From Lentisalinibacter sediminis (lineage in GTDB: Bacteria > Pseudomonadota > Gammaproteobacteria > Steroidobacterales > Woeseiaceae), in NCBI RefSeq assembly GCF_040706615.1, contig NZ_JAPDRF010000009.1, positions 62,001 through 126,000 on the forward strand: a stretch of 64,000 nucleotides of DNA, in the 5' to 3' direction. Shown here in pieces: positions 43,333 to 51,127 of the stretch. The number at the start of each line of letters is the position of its first letter. The first letter of the stretch is position 1. Both the position numbers and the translations under genes were made by a program. Under the pieces are notes generated by a model. That model saw only the letters and a program-made list of their open reading frames with translations. It was not told the DNA's origin and did no database searches.

Positions 43333-44397
43333 ATGCCGGGCAATTTCCGCAGCGACAACGAGTATCCCGTGGCACCGGAGATCATGGCGGCCCTGGCCGA
43401 AGTGAACGACGGCCCCGCCCACGCCTACGGCGCGGACGCCGCCACCGGCCGTTTGCGGCAGCGCTTCCGCGAGCTGTTCGAGCGGGAGGTCGAGATCTAT
43501 CCGCTGGCCTCCGGCACGGCAGCCAACTCGCTCGCGGTCGCCCAGACCTGCGGTTCCGTCGGCGCGGTGGTCTGTCACCGGGACGCGCACCTCAATACGG
43601 ATGAGTGCGGCGCTCCCGAGTTCTTCAGCGGCGGGGCCAAGCTGCTGGCGCTGGACGGTGCGGACGGCAAGCTGGTACCGGCGGCCGTGGAGGAGACCGT
43701 CGCCGCGTCTCTCGCGATGGGCGAACATGCGAGCCGCCCCCGGTTGCTGAGCCTGACCCAGGCGACGGAACTGGGCACCGTCTACACGCCGGACGAGGTG
43801 TCCACACTCGCCGCCGCCGCGCATCGGGAGGGGTTGCGTGTGCACATGGACGGCGCGCGGCTCGCGAACGCGCTGGTCACGCTCGATTGTTCGCCCGCGG
43901 ACATCACCTGGCGCGCCGGCGTCGACCTGGTCTCGTTCGGCGCGACCAAGAACGGTGCGATGCTGGCCGAGGCGCTGGTGGTGTTCGATCCGGCGGACAC
44001 GGTGGAGCTGCCGCGACGGCGCAAGCAGGCCGGTCACCTGCTGAGCAAGATGCGCTATGTCTCGGCGCAGCTCGAGGCCTATCTCGCTGACGAACTCTGG
44101 CTGCGCCTGGCCGCCGCCGCCAACCGCCGTGCCCGGACACTGGCCGACGGGCTCGCCGCCTGTCCGGGCACCGAGCTGCTGCACCCGGTGCAGTCCAACG
44201 AGATCTTCATGCGCCTGCCGGATGCGCTCGCGGAGGGTCTGCACGCCCGCGACTTCGAGTTTCATCCGTGGCCCCACAGCGGTGCCGGCGTCTACCGGCT
44301 GGTCACCTCGTTCGCGATGCCGGACGAGGCCGTGCAGGGCTGCATCGCCGCGGCCCGTGAACTCACCGGCGCGGGCGCCGCCGCCGTGGAGGCATGA
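43333..44397 (+). CDS. Low-specificity threonine aldolase-family PLP enzyme
   Basis: A 354-residue fold-type I PLP enzyme that would cleave L-threonine or allo-threonine to glycine and acetaldehyde. Motifs: NFRSDNEYPVAPEIMAA, FPLASGTAAN-like IYPLASGTAANSLAV, HMDGARLANA (aspartate for the PLP ring) and the Schiff-base Lys206 in SFGATKNGAML. The H-L-N-T-D-E-C-G-A-P-E segment is also typical. The stop overlaps the next gene (ATGA, 44394-44397). Confidence 0.88.
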   Translation: MPGNFRSDNEYPVAPEIMAALAEVNDGPAHAYGADAATGRLRQRFRELFEREVEIYPLASGTAANSLAVAQTCGSVGAVVCHRDAHLNTDECGAPEFFSGGAKLLALDGADGKLVPAAVEETVAASLAMGEHASRPRLLSLTQATELGTVYTPDEVSTLAAAAHREGLRVHMDGARLANALVTLDCSPADITWRAGVDLVSFGATKNGAMLAEALVVFDPADTVELPRRRKQAGHLLSKMRYVSAQLEAYLADELWLRLAAAANRRARTLADGLAACPGTELLHPVQSNEIFMRLPDALAEGLHARDFEFHPWPHSGAGVYRLVTSFAMPDEAVQGCIAAARELTGAGAAAVEA

Positions 44398-45008
44398 TCC
44401 CGCTCTGGCTGAAGATCGCCTACACGGCCGTCGTCGCAATCATCCTGCCGATCTACTGCTACCGCCACGGCCCGAAGAATTTCCTCTGGTTCTCGGACAT
44501 CGCGCTGATCCTGCTGGTGCCGGCGCTGTGGCTCGAGAGTGCGCTGCTGTTCAGCATGATGGCGGTCGGGGTGCTGTTGCCCGAGGCCGTATGGACGATC
44601 AGCTATGTCGGCGGACTGGTCTTCCGGCGGCCGGTCACGGGCCTCGCCGGTTACATGTTCGACCCGGCCCTGCCCCGCTGGCTGCGCGGGTTGTCCTTAT
44701 TCCACCTGATCCTGCCGCCACTGCTGATCTGGGGCGTCTGGCGGTTCGGTTACGACAGCCGCGCCCTGCTGCTGCAGACGCTGCTGGCCTGGGCGGTGTT
44801 GCCGGTCACCTGGCTGGTTACGGATCGTGACAAGAACATCAACTGGGTGTTCGGACCGGGCGAGCGTCCCCAGCGGCGGATCGACGGCCGGCTGTATCTC
44901 GGGTTCGTAATGCTGTTCTTCCCGCTCTGCGTCTATCTGCCGACCCACTGGTTGCTGACCTGGCTGTTCACGGCGAAGGATGGTGGCGGGAATCTGGCGC
45001 TGTTTTAG
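44394..45008 (+). CDS. Conserved hypothetical integral membrane protein
   Basis: A 204-residue protein with about five to six membrane helices (LKIAYTAVVAIILPIYC, LWFSDIALILLVPALWL, LLFSMMAVGVLLP, LSLFHLILPPLLIWGVW, LLLQTLLAWAVLPVTWLV, FVMLFFPLCVYLPTHWLL). Motifs YRHGPKNFLWFSDIAL and TDRDKNINWVFGPGERPQ look conserved, but I do not know a function. It is translationally coupled to the threonine-aldolase gene. Its stop precedes the structured RNA region. Confidence 0.72.
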   Translation: MIPLWLKIAYTAVVAIILPIYCYRHGPKNFLWFSDIALILLVPALWLESALLFSMMAVGVLLPEAVWTISYVGGLVFRRPVTGLAGYMFDPALPRWLRGLSLFHLILPPLLIWGVWRFGYDSRALLLQTLLAWAVLPVTWLVTDRDKNINWVFGPGERPQRRIDGRLYLGFVMLFFPLCVYLPTHWLLTWLFTAKDGGGNLALF

Positions 45009-45090
45009 CAACCTGTGCGAAACACCTGGTGGTGCGATCGACTTTTACTCACAAAACACTGAGAAATATAGGCTTTCCAATTTCCACCGC

Positions 45091-45099
45091 TTATCCACA
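45091..45099 (+). other. DnaA-box-like nonamer
   Basis: TTATCCACA, identical to the strong E. coli DnaA box. It is a single copy with no surrounding cluster, so it does not mark an origin; it may be chance or a DnaA-titration/control site. It lies in the AT-richer stretch 45009-45130 before the structured RNA. Confidence 0.3.
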
Positions 45100-45130
45100 G
45101 AATAAACACACGAGAGGCACAGGATATTCT

Positions 45131-45594
45131 GCTGACAGGGCGAATCGGCAGGCGTAACCTGACTTCCACGGTAAAGGAGCGCGATCCTGAAACCGGGCCC
45201 CGATTGGCAGGGGCAGGGCCACTCGCCAAAGTGGTCAAGGGCAGCGGAAGCTGACCAAGTCGCAACGCCGAGAGGCCGCGCGTTGAGGAAGCCGGAGCGA
45301 GAGCATCTGGCGACCATTGGAGGGCGGAAACTGTCTGTACTCGTGACTCGCATGACCGGCATGGAGTTCGCGGGGGACGTAGCCAGGCGTCTTTAAACAA
45401 ACATCGGGGACGAGAAAGTCCTCGTGAGGAGCCTGAGACGAGGTTCCGCAAGGCGCAAGCCGAGCGGACGAGCCACAGGCCGGAGTCAGGCAGGTCCGAG
45501 GGGGTGGCGCAAGCTGCCGGATCGATCGAATCGGACGCCGCGCTGGCTTAAAAACCGAGGGGATGACGCGACGGCGTCGTCCCCTCACTTTTTT
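45131..45594 (+). ncRNA. Candidate structured non-coding RNA (family not assigned)
   Basis: No credible protein gene lies between 45009 and 45636, yet the sequence is packed with RNA-like hairpins. Read on the plus strand: CCCC/GGGG (45198/45210), CCACT/AGTGG (45219/45230), CCTCGT/ACGAGG (45420/45438), CC-GCAA-GG (45446-45453), GGC-GCAA-GCC (45452-45461), GTCCGA/TCGGAC (45494/45531) enclosing GGTGGC-GCAA-GCTGCC (45503-45518). Three GCAA tetraloops in 80 bases is a strong RNA signature. A 13-base terminator stem ends it. The 5' end is a guess. Families to test are HEARO/IscB omegaRNA and group II intron remnants; I could not match a domain V or an RNase P core. Confidence 0.6.
45557..45594 (+). 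terminator. Strong intrinsic terminator ending the structured RNA
   Basis: Left arm 45557-45569 and right arm 45574-45586 pair over 13 bases (one G.U), with a GACG loop; two bases then TTTTTT (45589-45594). It points in the plus direction. The upstream protein gene ends 548 bases earlier, so it most plausibly ends an RNA transcript of its own. Confidence 0.92.
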
Positions 45595-45636
45595 GCGGCG
45601 AGCGTTATCGCGCCCCTTTCCCCGGCAGACACGCCC

Positions 45637-46065
45637 TCAGAAGGCCCGCCGCAGCTCCTCCTCTATCCGGCGCAGATCGGCCTCGAGGCGCTCCTGTTCC
45701 TCCGTCAGCGGTTGCGTGGCCCGCTGCTCCAGCTCCAGCAGGACGAATTCCGCCTGCAGTGCGACCGGTAGTGACGCGGGTGGGGCGGTCTGCGTCTGTG
45801 CCGTCGGCGTTGCAGGCCAGGACTCCGGCTCGGGTGCCTCGGGGCGCAGGGCCAGCACTCCCGCCACCGCAACGGCGGCCGCCAGCGCGGCGCCGCCGAG
45901 CAACTGCGGCGAGGGCATCAGGCGCGGCCACCGCCGGCGCCGTGCCGCGGATGCCGCCGGGTCCGCAGCCTGCAGCGATGCCTGCAGGCGGGCCCTCAGC
46001 TCCGGCGTGGTCTCCGCGCGGATCCTCGCCGCATCGCGACGCAGACGCTCTTCCAGTTCCGTCAT
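45637..46065 (-). CDS. Putative anti-sigma factor / membrane protein of ECF operon 2
   Basis: A 142-residue protein: Arg-rich cytosolic N-terminus (ELEERLRRDAARIRAETTPELRARLQASL), one membrane helix (residues ~53-73, LLGGAALAAAVAVAGVLALR), and a periplasmic part ending in a long charged coiled-coil-like helix (FVLLELEQRATQPLTEEQERLEADLRRIEEELRRAF). No zinc motif is present. Its ATG overlaps the sigma stop (ATGA). The arrangement indicates an anti-sigma factor, by context. Confidence 0.65.
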   Translation of the reverse strand: MTELEERLRRDAARIRAETTPELRARLQASLQAADPAASAARRRRWPRLMPSPQLLGGAALAAAVAVAGVLALRPEAPEPESWPATPTAQTQTAPPASLPVALQAEFVLLELEQRATQPLTEEQERLEADLRRIEEELRRAF

Positions 46066-46589
46066 TCCCCGTCCTCCGTCTCGAGTTCCCGGGCCAGCCG
46101 CCGACGGGCCCGGAAGAGGTTCACCTTGACCCACGATACGCTCCGTCCCATGGCGTGTGCCACGTCGCGCACCGCCATGTCCTCGCCGTAACGGAGCCAC
46201 AGCGCGGTGTAGCCGTCCGGCGTGAGCCGCTGCCGGGCGGTCAGCCAGATGTTGCGCCGCCCGTCGTCCGCGATGCAGTCGGCCAGCGGATCGGCGGCCG
46301 GATCGACCGGCTCCGCGGCCAGCGATTCCCAGGCTGCCGGCCGGCCCGCTGCCTGCCGCAGTGCGATGCGGTACAGCCAGGTGCTGAAGCGCCAGCGCGG
46401 ATCGTAGCTCGCGAGGTAGCGCCAGGCGCCGACGAACGTGTCCTGCAACGCATCTTCCGCGTCGCAGACCCGGGCGCAGCGCACGCACAGGAAGCGATAC
46501 AGGCCATCCCGGTAGCGCTCGACGAGCGCGGCGAAGGCGGTGTGGGAGCCTGCCTTCGCCGCCGCGATGAGTTCGTCCTCGCTGGTCAT
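46062..46589 (-). CDS. ECF-family RNA polymerase sigma factor (second)
   Basis: A 175-residue ECF sigma. Region 2: TAFAALVERYRDGLYRFL...DAEDALQDTFVGAWRYLASYDPRWRFSTWLYRIA. Region 4: LTPDGYTALWLRYGEDMAVRDVAHAMGRSVSWVKVNLFRARRRLARELE. It ends in ATGA overlap with the putative anti-sigma gene. A periplasmic-protein gene lies 34 bases upstream on the same strand, giving a three-gene unit. Its sequence is clearly different from the ECF factor at 24979. Confidence 0.88.
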   Translation of the reverse strand: MTSEDELIAAAKAGSHTAFAALVERYRDGLYRFLCVRCARVCDAEDALQDTFVGAWRYLASYDPRWRFSTWLYRIALRQAAGRPAAWESLAAEPVDPAADPLADCIADDGRRNIWLTARQRLTPDGYTALWLRYGEDMAVRDVAHAMGRSVSWVKVNLFRARRRLARELETEDGE

Positions 46590-46623
46590 TGGTGGTCCGG
46601 CGCGTCGGTGGCCGGAGCCCGTC

Positions 46624-47514
46624 TCAACGGGCGAGCAGTCTCGTCATCAGCTCCGGCCCCACCAGGGCGGAGATGCCGACCGTACCTTCGTTCACCGTCA
46701 CCTTCGTCTTGCTCAGCAGCTCGGCCAGCGCGGGCTCTTCCTCCGCGGCCACGGCCTGCAATCCGATCAGGCCGCCGACAATGCCGCCGACGGCCAGCGC
46801 CATGCCCGGATCGCTGGCCACGATCTTCGCCTCGATGGACGCAAGCCCGTCACGGTCGGCGACGAAGAACGTCGCCTCCCGGGTGTGTTCGAGGATGCGG
46901 GACTCCCAGGAGCCACCGGTGCCCGCCTGGGGGCGGATCCCGCCCTGCATCAGGTTCCGGTCCGCGGTGAGCAGGAACAGCGTGCCGTCCTCTGCCTCGC
47001 GCTCCTGCATGCGACCGCCGTCGGCCAGCAGCTTCTCCATGGTCGCGGCCTCGGACGTGAACAGCAGCATTCCGTCGACGGCGAACGTGAAGTAGCCGTC
47101 GAATTCCGCGTCATCCATCTGGCCCAGCTGGTAGTAGCGGTTGCCATCGGTCTCGTGTGCGTCCACCTGTGCCTTGCGCTTCGCCAGTGCCAGCACCTTC
47201 TCCCGGGTCTGGTCCGAGAAACGGCCGCGGATGGCGAGCACGGCGTCGTCGTCGCCCTGACTGAACACCGTGACCCGGTCGGTCTCGGCGCCCAGGTCGA
47301 CGCCGAGGTCGTTGCGAAGGTCGGCGAACAGCTCCTTGTCCAGCCAGCCGTAGAGCTGGCGCCCGACTTCCGAGCCGCGCATCTCGACGAGGTCGGCATG
47401 CAGGTACCAGCGGGCGTTGCCGGGCAGTTCGCCGGGCGTGACCGCGGCAACGGCGAGCCCGGGTACGGCGAGGATGGCGACGATAAGGATGGCGTGCAGT
47501 CTCGGAAAGCGCAT
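46624..47514 (-). CDS. Secreted hypothetical protein of ECF operon 2
   Basis: A 296-residue protein with a signal peptide (AILIVAILAVPGLAVAA). The mature part is a mixed alpha/beta protein with segments WYLHADLVEMRGSEVGRQLYGWL, VTVFSQGDDDAVLAIRGRF, YFTFAVDGMLLFTSEAATMEKLLADGG and a hydrophobic glycine-rich stretch near 240-260 (MALAVGGIVGGLIGLQAVA) that may be a buried helix or membrane segment. I recognise no named family. It precedes the ECF sigma factor by 34 bases and is probably the first gene of that operon. Confidence 0.65.
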   Translation of the reverse strand: MRFPRLHAILIVAILAVPGLAVAAVTPGELPGNARWYLHADLVEMRGSEVGRQLYGWLDKELFADLRNDLGVDLGAETDRVTVFSQGDDDAVLAIRGRFSDQTREKVLALAKRKAQVDAHETDGNRYYQLGQMDDAEFDGYFTFAVDGMLLFTSEAATMEKLLADGGRMQEREAEDGTLFLLTADRNLMQGGIRPQAGTGGSWESRILEHTREATFFVADRDGLASIEAKIVASDPGMALAVGGIVGGLIGLQAVAAEEEPALAELLSKTKVTVNEGTVGISALVGPELMTRLLAR

Positions 47515-47571
47515 GGCGGGCTCCGTTTTTGATGTTCCCTGCCCTGTTATAGGGCCGTACTGCGCGATGGG

Positions 47572-48432
47572 TTACAGGCCGGCGCCGGTCGGGTCGTCTT
47601 TCATGCCGAACAGCCAGCGGATACCGCGGCGGAAGGCGACAGGCGCCGCGGAGAAATGACTCTCGCCGGGCAGGATCTCGGCCTCGAGATCCCAGGGTGT
47701 CGCGTCCTGCGCCGTCCAGTGACCGATCCAGGACAGCGCGGCACCGCGGAAGTGCGGCAGGTCGTCGGCGCCGGAGGCCACGTACAGGCGCCGCCGCGGG
47801 CCGGCCGGGGTTTCCCCGGGCGCCGCGAGGAACAGCGGCAGGTTACGGTGCAGCGCCGGGTTGATGGCGATATGCCCCCAGAACGGGCCGTCGGGCTGCA
47901 GCGCGCTGTAGAGGACGAACTGTCCGCCGAGCGACTGTCCCAGTATCACCCGACGTTCGGGGTCGGCGGGATAGCGGGACTCGACCATCGGGATCAGCAC
48001 ATCGCGGAGAAAGCGCAGGAAGGCGCCGGCACCGCCCCAGAACTCCGGCTCCGGCGCCTCTGCGGTGTAGTCCCGGCTGCGCTGGTTGCCTTCCCGGAAG
48101 TAGTCGGTGCCGTAGGAGATGCCCACCAGTATCAGTTCGGGGACTTCCTCGCCCAGTTCCAGGTAGCGGTAGTAGCCGGCCAGGAGGGGAAACATGTTGC
48201 CGCCGTCCAGCAGATAGACCACGGGATAACGCCGCTCCGCTCCCGTCTCGTGGCTCTCGGGCAGGCGCACATGGACGTGGTAGACGCCCTCGGGCTCGTC
48301 CGGTGCGAGGCGGTGGTAGTGGGCGCGGTCGACAGCCTGCAGGCGGGTGTCCCGTTCCCCGGCGCCTGCCGGCGGGGCGGCCAGGGCTGCGAGGGCGGCC
48401 AGGAAAACGAGGGCGGTCAGTCTTGTCCTCAT
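47572..48432 (-). CDS. Secreted putative esterase (Fes/IroE-like alpha/beta hydrolase)
   Basis: A 286-residue protein with a signal peptide (LVFLAALAALAAPPAGAGE). The esterase-D-type fold shows YPVVYLLDGGNMFPLLAGYYRYL, ILVGISYGTDYFREGNQRSRDYT and the nucleophile elbow GQSLGGQF; the C-terminal GESHFSAAPVAF supplies the histidine. Relatives hydrolyse siderophore esters, S-formylglutathione or acetylated sugars. Export to the periplasm and the 'R-D-Y-T' loop favour the siderophore-esterase-like group, but no siderophore genes are nearby. ATG at 48432 marks the signal peptide. Confidence 0.82.
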   Translation of the reverse strand: MRTRLTALVFLAALAALAAPPAGAGERDTRLQAVDRAHYHRLAPDEPEGVYHVHVRLPESHETGAERRYPVVYLLDGGNMFPLLAGYYRYLELGEEVPELILVGISYGTDYFREGNQRSRDYTAEAPEPEFWGGAGAFLRFLRDVLIPMVESRYPADPERRVILGQSLGGQFVLYSALQPDGPFWGHIAINPALHRNLPLFLAAPGETPAGPRRRLYVASGADDLPHFRGAALSWIGHWTAQDATPWDLEAEILPGESHFSAAPVAFRRGIRWLFGMKDDPTGAGL

Positions 48433-48613
48433 CGATCGGTCTCCGCGACGGCGGTATGCCGACAGTATTGCGCAATCGGAAATCCTAGGCACATGTCACT
48501 ACTGGCCGGGTCTGGCCGGATCGCCTAGAGTGAACCTGTACAACTGTGGCCGCGTCGCTCGATTAACCGCGGCCTTTCGTTGCGGGGATGAAGCCCCGGA
48601 TGAGGAAGACGGC

Positions 48614-49117
48614 ATGAGGAAAACCAGGCTTCGGCCCGGCGTTATCAGGATGACCAGGCTGGTGACGGTAATGGTCGCGACGATGAGCGTCGCACTACTG
48701 GCCGGCTGCGAGGCCGGCCCGAAGTCCGCCGCGGGATTCCGCCTGCCTGACGGTGATCCTGAGGCCGGCCAGGCAGCGTTTCTGGCGCTGCAGTGCAATT
48801 CCTGCCACGTGATCAGCAATTACGAGCTGCCGCCGCCGGCGGAAAAGGGCCCGGTGCAGGTCACGCTCGGCGGCGAGGTGACCCGGGTGAAGACCTACGG
48901 GGAGCTGGTGACCTCCATCATCAACCCCTCGCACAAACTGGTCCGCTGGTATCCGGAGGAAGAGGTCTCCGACGATGGCAAGTCGCTGATGCCCGCCTTC
49001 AACGACCGCATGACCGTGCGCCAGCTCATCAACCTGGTGGCGTTCCTGCAGCCCCATTATGACGTCGTCGTGCCGCGCTATGAGTACCCCGAGTACCAGT
49101 ACGCGCCCATCTACTGA
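48614..49117 (+). CDS. Monohaem c-type cytochrome lipoprotein
   Basis: A 167-residue protein with a lipoprotein signal (VALLAGC, Cys32) and one haem-c motif CNSCH at 61-65. The distal ligand is probably the Met in LMPAFNDRMTV. The KTYGELVTSIINPSHKLVRWY segment is a known variant fold in which a cytochrome binds near the sarcosine/thiosulfate-type enzymes. It probably carries electrons at the outer face of the cytoplasmic membrane. GAGGAA lies 6 bases upstream. The holin-like gene follows by 18 bases. Confidence 0.85.
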   Translation: MRKTRLRPGVIRMTRLVTVMVATMSVALLAGCEAGPKSAAGFRLPDGDPEAGQAAFLALQCNSCHVISNYELPPPAEKGPVQVTLGGEVTRVKTYGELVTSIINPSHKLVRWYPEEEVSDDGKSLMPAFNDRMTVRQLINLVAFLQPHYDVVVPRYEYPEYQYAPIY

Positions 49118-49135
49118 GCCTGAAGGAGGAGAGCC

Positions 49136-49513
49136 ATGCCCGGACTCGTCGTCCGACTGCTGATCAATATGCTCGGTCTGTGGGTGGCCGCCGCGATCGT
49201 CCCGGGCGTGCACATCAGCGGCGTGGGGACGTTCATCCTCGCCGCCATCCTGCTGGGAGTGGTGAACGCGCTGGTGCGGCCCATCGCCATCGTCGCGACC
49301 CTGCCGCTCACGCTTGTCACGCTGGGACTGTTCCTGTTCGTCGTGAACGCGATGATGTTCGGGCTGGTCGCGTGGCTGCTGGCGGACTTCGCGGTATCGG
49401 GTTTCTGGGCCGCCCTGTTCGGCTCGCTCGTGGTCAGCCTCACGAGCACGCTGACCTCCTGGTATATCGGCCCGAGCGGACGCTACGAGGTGATGGTCAT
49501 TCGTCGGCGCTAG
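49136..49513 (+). CDS. Phage-holin-family (PF04020-like) four-helix membrane protein
   Basis: A 125-residue protein with four membrane helices: LLINMLGLWVAAAIVPG, FILAAILLGVVNALVRPI, LPLTLVTLGLFLFVVNAMMFGLVAWLL and FWAALFGSLVVSLTSTLTSWYI. The N-A-L-V-R-P and T-L-P-L-T motifs match the small 'phage holin family 4' group, which occurs on many bacterial chromosomes and is not a phage marker. AGGAGGAGAG lies upstream. Function unknown. Confidence 0.85.
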   Translation: MPGLVVRLLINMLGLWVAAAIVPGVHISGVGTFILAAILLGVVNALVRPIAIVATLPLTLVTLGLFLFVVNAMMFGLVAWLLADFAVSGFWAALFGSLVVSLTSTLTSWYIGPSGRYEVMVIRRR

Positions 49514-49525
49514 CCGCGTACCCGC

Positions 49526-50908
49526 CTAGATGATCTTGGAGTAGCGCTGCGGCTCGGCCTGCGCCCGCAGGTAGCCGTCGAACACCATCGCGATGGCCCG
49601 CAGCAGCAGCCGGCCCGTTGGCGTAACGCGGATGGACGCATCGTCCACTTCTACCAGGCCGTCCTCCTGCAGCGGCGCCAGGTCCGCCAGCTCGTCGGCG
49701 AAGCGGCTCCGGAAGTCGATGTCGAAGCGCTCCTCGATCTCGCTGAAGATCAGCCGGTCCCGGCACATGAGGGACTGGATCACCTTGCCGCGGAGCTTGT
49801 CCTCCTCGCTCATGATGAGTCCGCGCTCGACAGGCAGGTGGCCTTCCTCGATACGCCGGCCGTAGTCGTGGTCGTGCCGGGTGTGCTGGCTGTAGCAGTC
49901 GGCGATACGGCCGATGGAGCTCGCGCCGAGGGCGATCAGCTCGGTGTCCGCGTGGGTGGAATAGCCCTGGAAGTTGCGCTGCATGGTGCCGTTCTCGCGC
50001 GCAATGGCGAGTTCGTCGTCCTTGCGGGCGAAGTGATCCATGCCGATGTACTCGTAGCCCTCCGCGCAGAGCCGCTGGATGGTGTGGCCGAGCAGGGCGA
50101 GCTTGACGTCGTCGCTGGGCAGGTCCTCCTGGCGGATCAGACGCTGTGCGCGGAACATCTGCGGCAGGTGGGCGTAGCTGTAGACCGAGATGCGGTCCGG
50201 CCGGGCCTCCAGAACGGTGTCCAGCGTGCGGTCGAAGCGCTCCGGGGTCTGCATGGGCAGGCCGTAGATCAGGTCGATGGAGACGGAGCGGAAGCCGGCG
50301 TCCCGCGCCTGCTGGATGAGGGGCAGGGTCTCCTCCGGCGGCTGGATGCGGTTGACCGCCTTCTGCACCTCCGGGTCGAAGTCCTGCACGCCCATGCTGA
50401 GGCGGTTGAAGCCCATTCCGGCCAGCGCGGAGACCATGCCGGGGCGGATGCTGCGCGGATCGATCTCGATGGAGAACTCCTGCCGGCCGTCGCCGCGCAG
50501 CCGGAAGTGCTCGCCCAGCTTGGCCATGACCGAGGAGAGCTGTTCCTCGCTGAGATAGGTCGGCGTACCGCCGCCGAGATGCAGTTGCTCCACCACCCGG
50601 TCGTCGTCGAACAGGGCGGACTGGAGTTCCACCTCGCGGAAGAGGTGGCCTAGGTACTCGCCGGCACGGTCCCGGTTGCGGGTCACCACCTTGTTGCAGC
50701 CGCAGTAGTAGCAGAGCGTGTGGCAGTAGGGGATGTGCAGGTACAGCGACAGGGGTCCGTCGTTGCGCTCGTTGCTGAGGACGCACTGGCGCTTGTACTG
50801 CGCTTCGTCGAACTCGTGGAACTGCACCGCCGTGGGGTAGGAGGTGTAGCGGGGCCCGCGGCCTCCGTAGCGCCTGATCAGCGCCTCGTCGAAATTGATT
50901 GGCTGCAT
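49526..50908 (-). CDS. hemN: Oxygen-independent coproporphyrinogen III oxidase
   Basis: A 460-residue radical-SAM enzyme that decarboxylates coproporphyrinogen III to protoporphyrinogen IX without oxygen, in haem synthesis. The 4Fe-4S motif is C62-x3-C66-x2-C69-G-C71 (CHTLCYYCGC). Other HemN motifs are RYTSYPTAVQF, LHLGGGTPTYLS, SIEIDPRSIRPGM, RLSMGVQDFDPEVQKAVNRIQ and GLPMQTPERF. The ATG at 50908 fits the family N-terminus. A perfect dyad lies in the upstream region shared with the divergent aminotransferase gene. Confidence 0.95.
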   Translation of the reverse strand: MQPINFDEALIRRYGGRGPRYTSYPTAVQFHEFDEAQYKRQCVLSNERNDGPLSLYLHIPYCHTLCYYCGCNKVVTRNRDRAGEYLGHLFREVELQSALFDDDRVVEQLHLGGGTPTYLSEEQLSSVMAKLGEHFRLRGDGRQEFSIEIDPRSIRPGMVSALAGMGFNRLSMGVQDFDPEVQKAVNRIQPPEETLPLIQQARDAGFRSVSIDLIYGLPMQTPERFDRTLDTVLEARPDRISVYSYAHLPQMFRAQRLIRQEDLPSDDVKLALLGHTIQRLCAEGYEYIGMDHFARKDDELAIARENGTMQRNFQGYSTHADTELIALGASSIGRIADCYSQHTRHDHDYGRRIEEGHLPVERGLIMSEEDKLRGKVIQSLMCRDRLIFSEIEERFDIDFRSRFADELADLAPLQEDGLVEVDDASIRVTPTGRLLLRAIAMVFDGYLRAQAEPQRYSKII

Positions 50909-50973
50909 GCCGATATTCCTGAATCCCTGAATCTGAATCCCGATACCGCCGCGCGGCGGCCACATGTCATTGA

Positions 50974-50990
50974 ACCATAAAGATTATGGT
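50974..50990. promoter_or_regulatory. Perfect 17-base dyad in the hemN / aminotransferase divergent region
   Basis: ACCATAA-AGA-TTATGGT, a perfect inverted repeat with 7-base arms, 66 bases upstream of hemN. It does not match the FNR/Anr consensus TTGAT-N4-ATCAA that would be expected for an anaerobic gene. Function as an operator is inferred from symmetry and position. Confidence 0.5.
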
Positions 50991-51127
50991 AAGAGGTTCG
51001 CTCCCCGGCCCGAGGCTAACCGTACCCGAACGCCGCGACCGCCTGCATAGGCATTAGCCGAAGGCGGCGGCTTGCCGCGACGGACCCTGCCCTTCATCAT
51101 GCGCCCCTCGTGACCCCGGGAGGCCCC

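Noticed and set aside
45091..45099. Replication origin at the DnaA-box-like site
   Set aside because: A single box without a cluster, an AT-rich unwinding element or dnaA/dnaN neighbours does not make an origin.
45005..45451. 148-residue reading frame antisense to the structured RNA region
   Set aside because: It has no ribosome-binding site, mixed composition with many Ser/Arg/Pro, and lies across hairpins on the other strand; it is more likely the translated shadow of a structured RNA.
49136..49513. Holin-like protein as evidence for a prophage
   Set aside because: The family is common on bacterial chromosomes, and no integrase, capsid or lysis genes are nearby.
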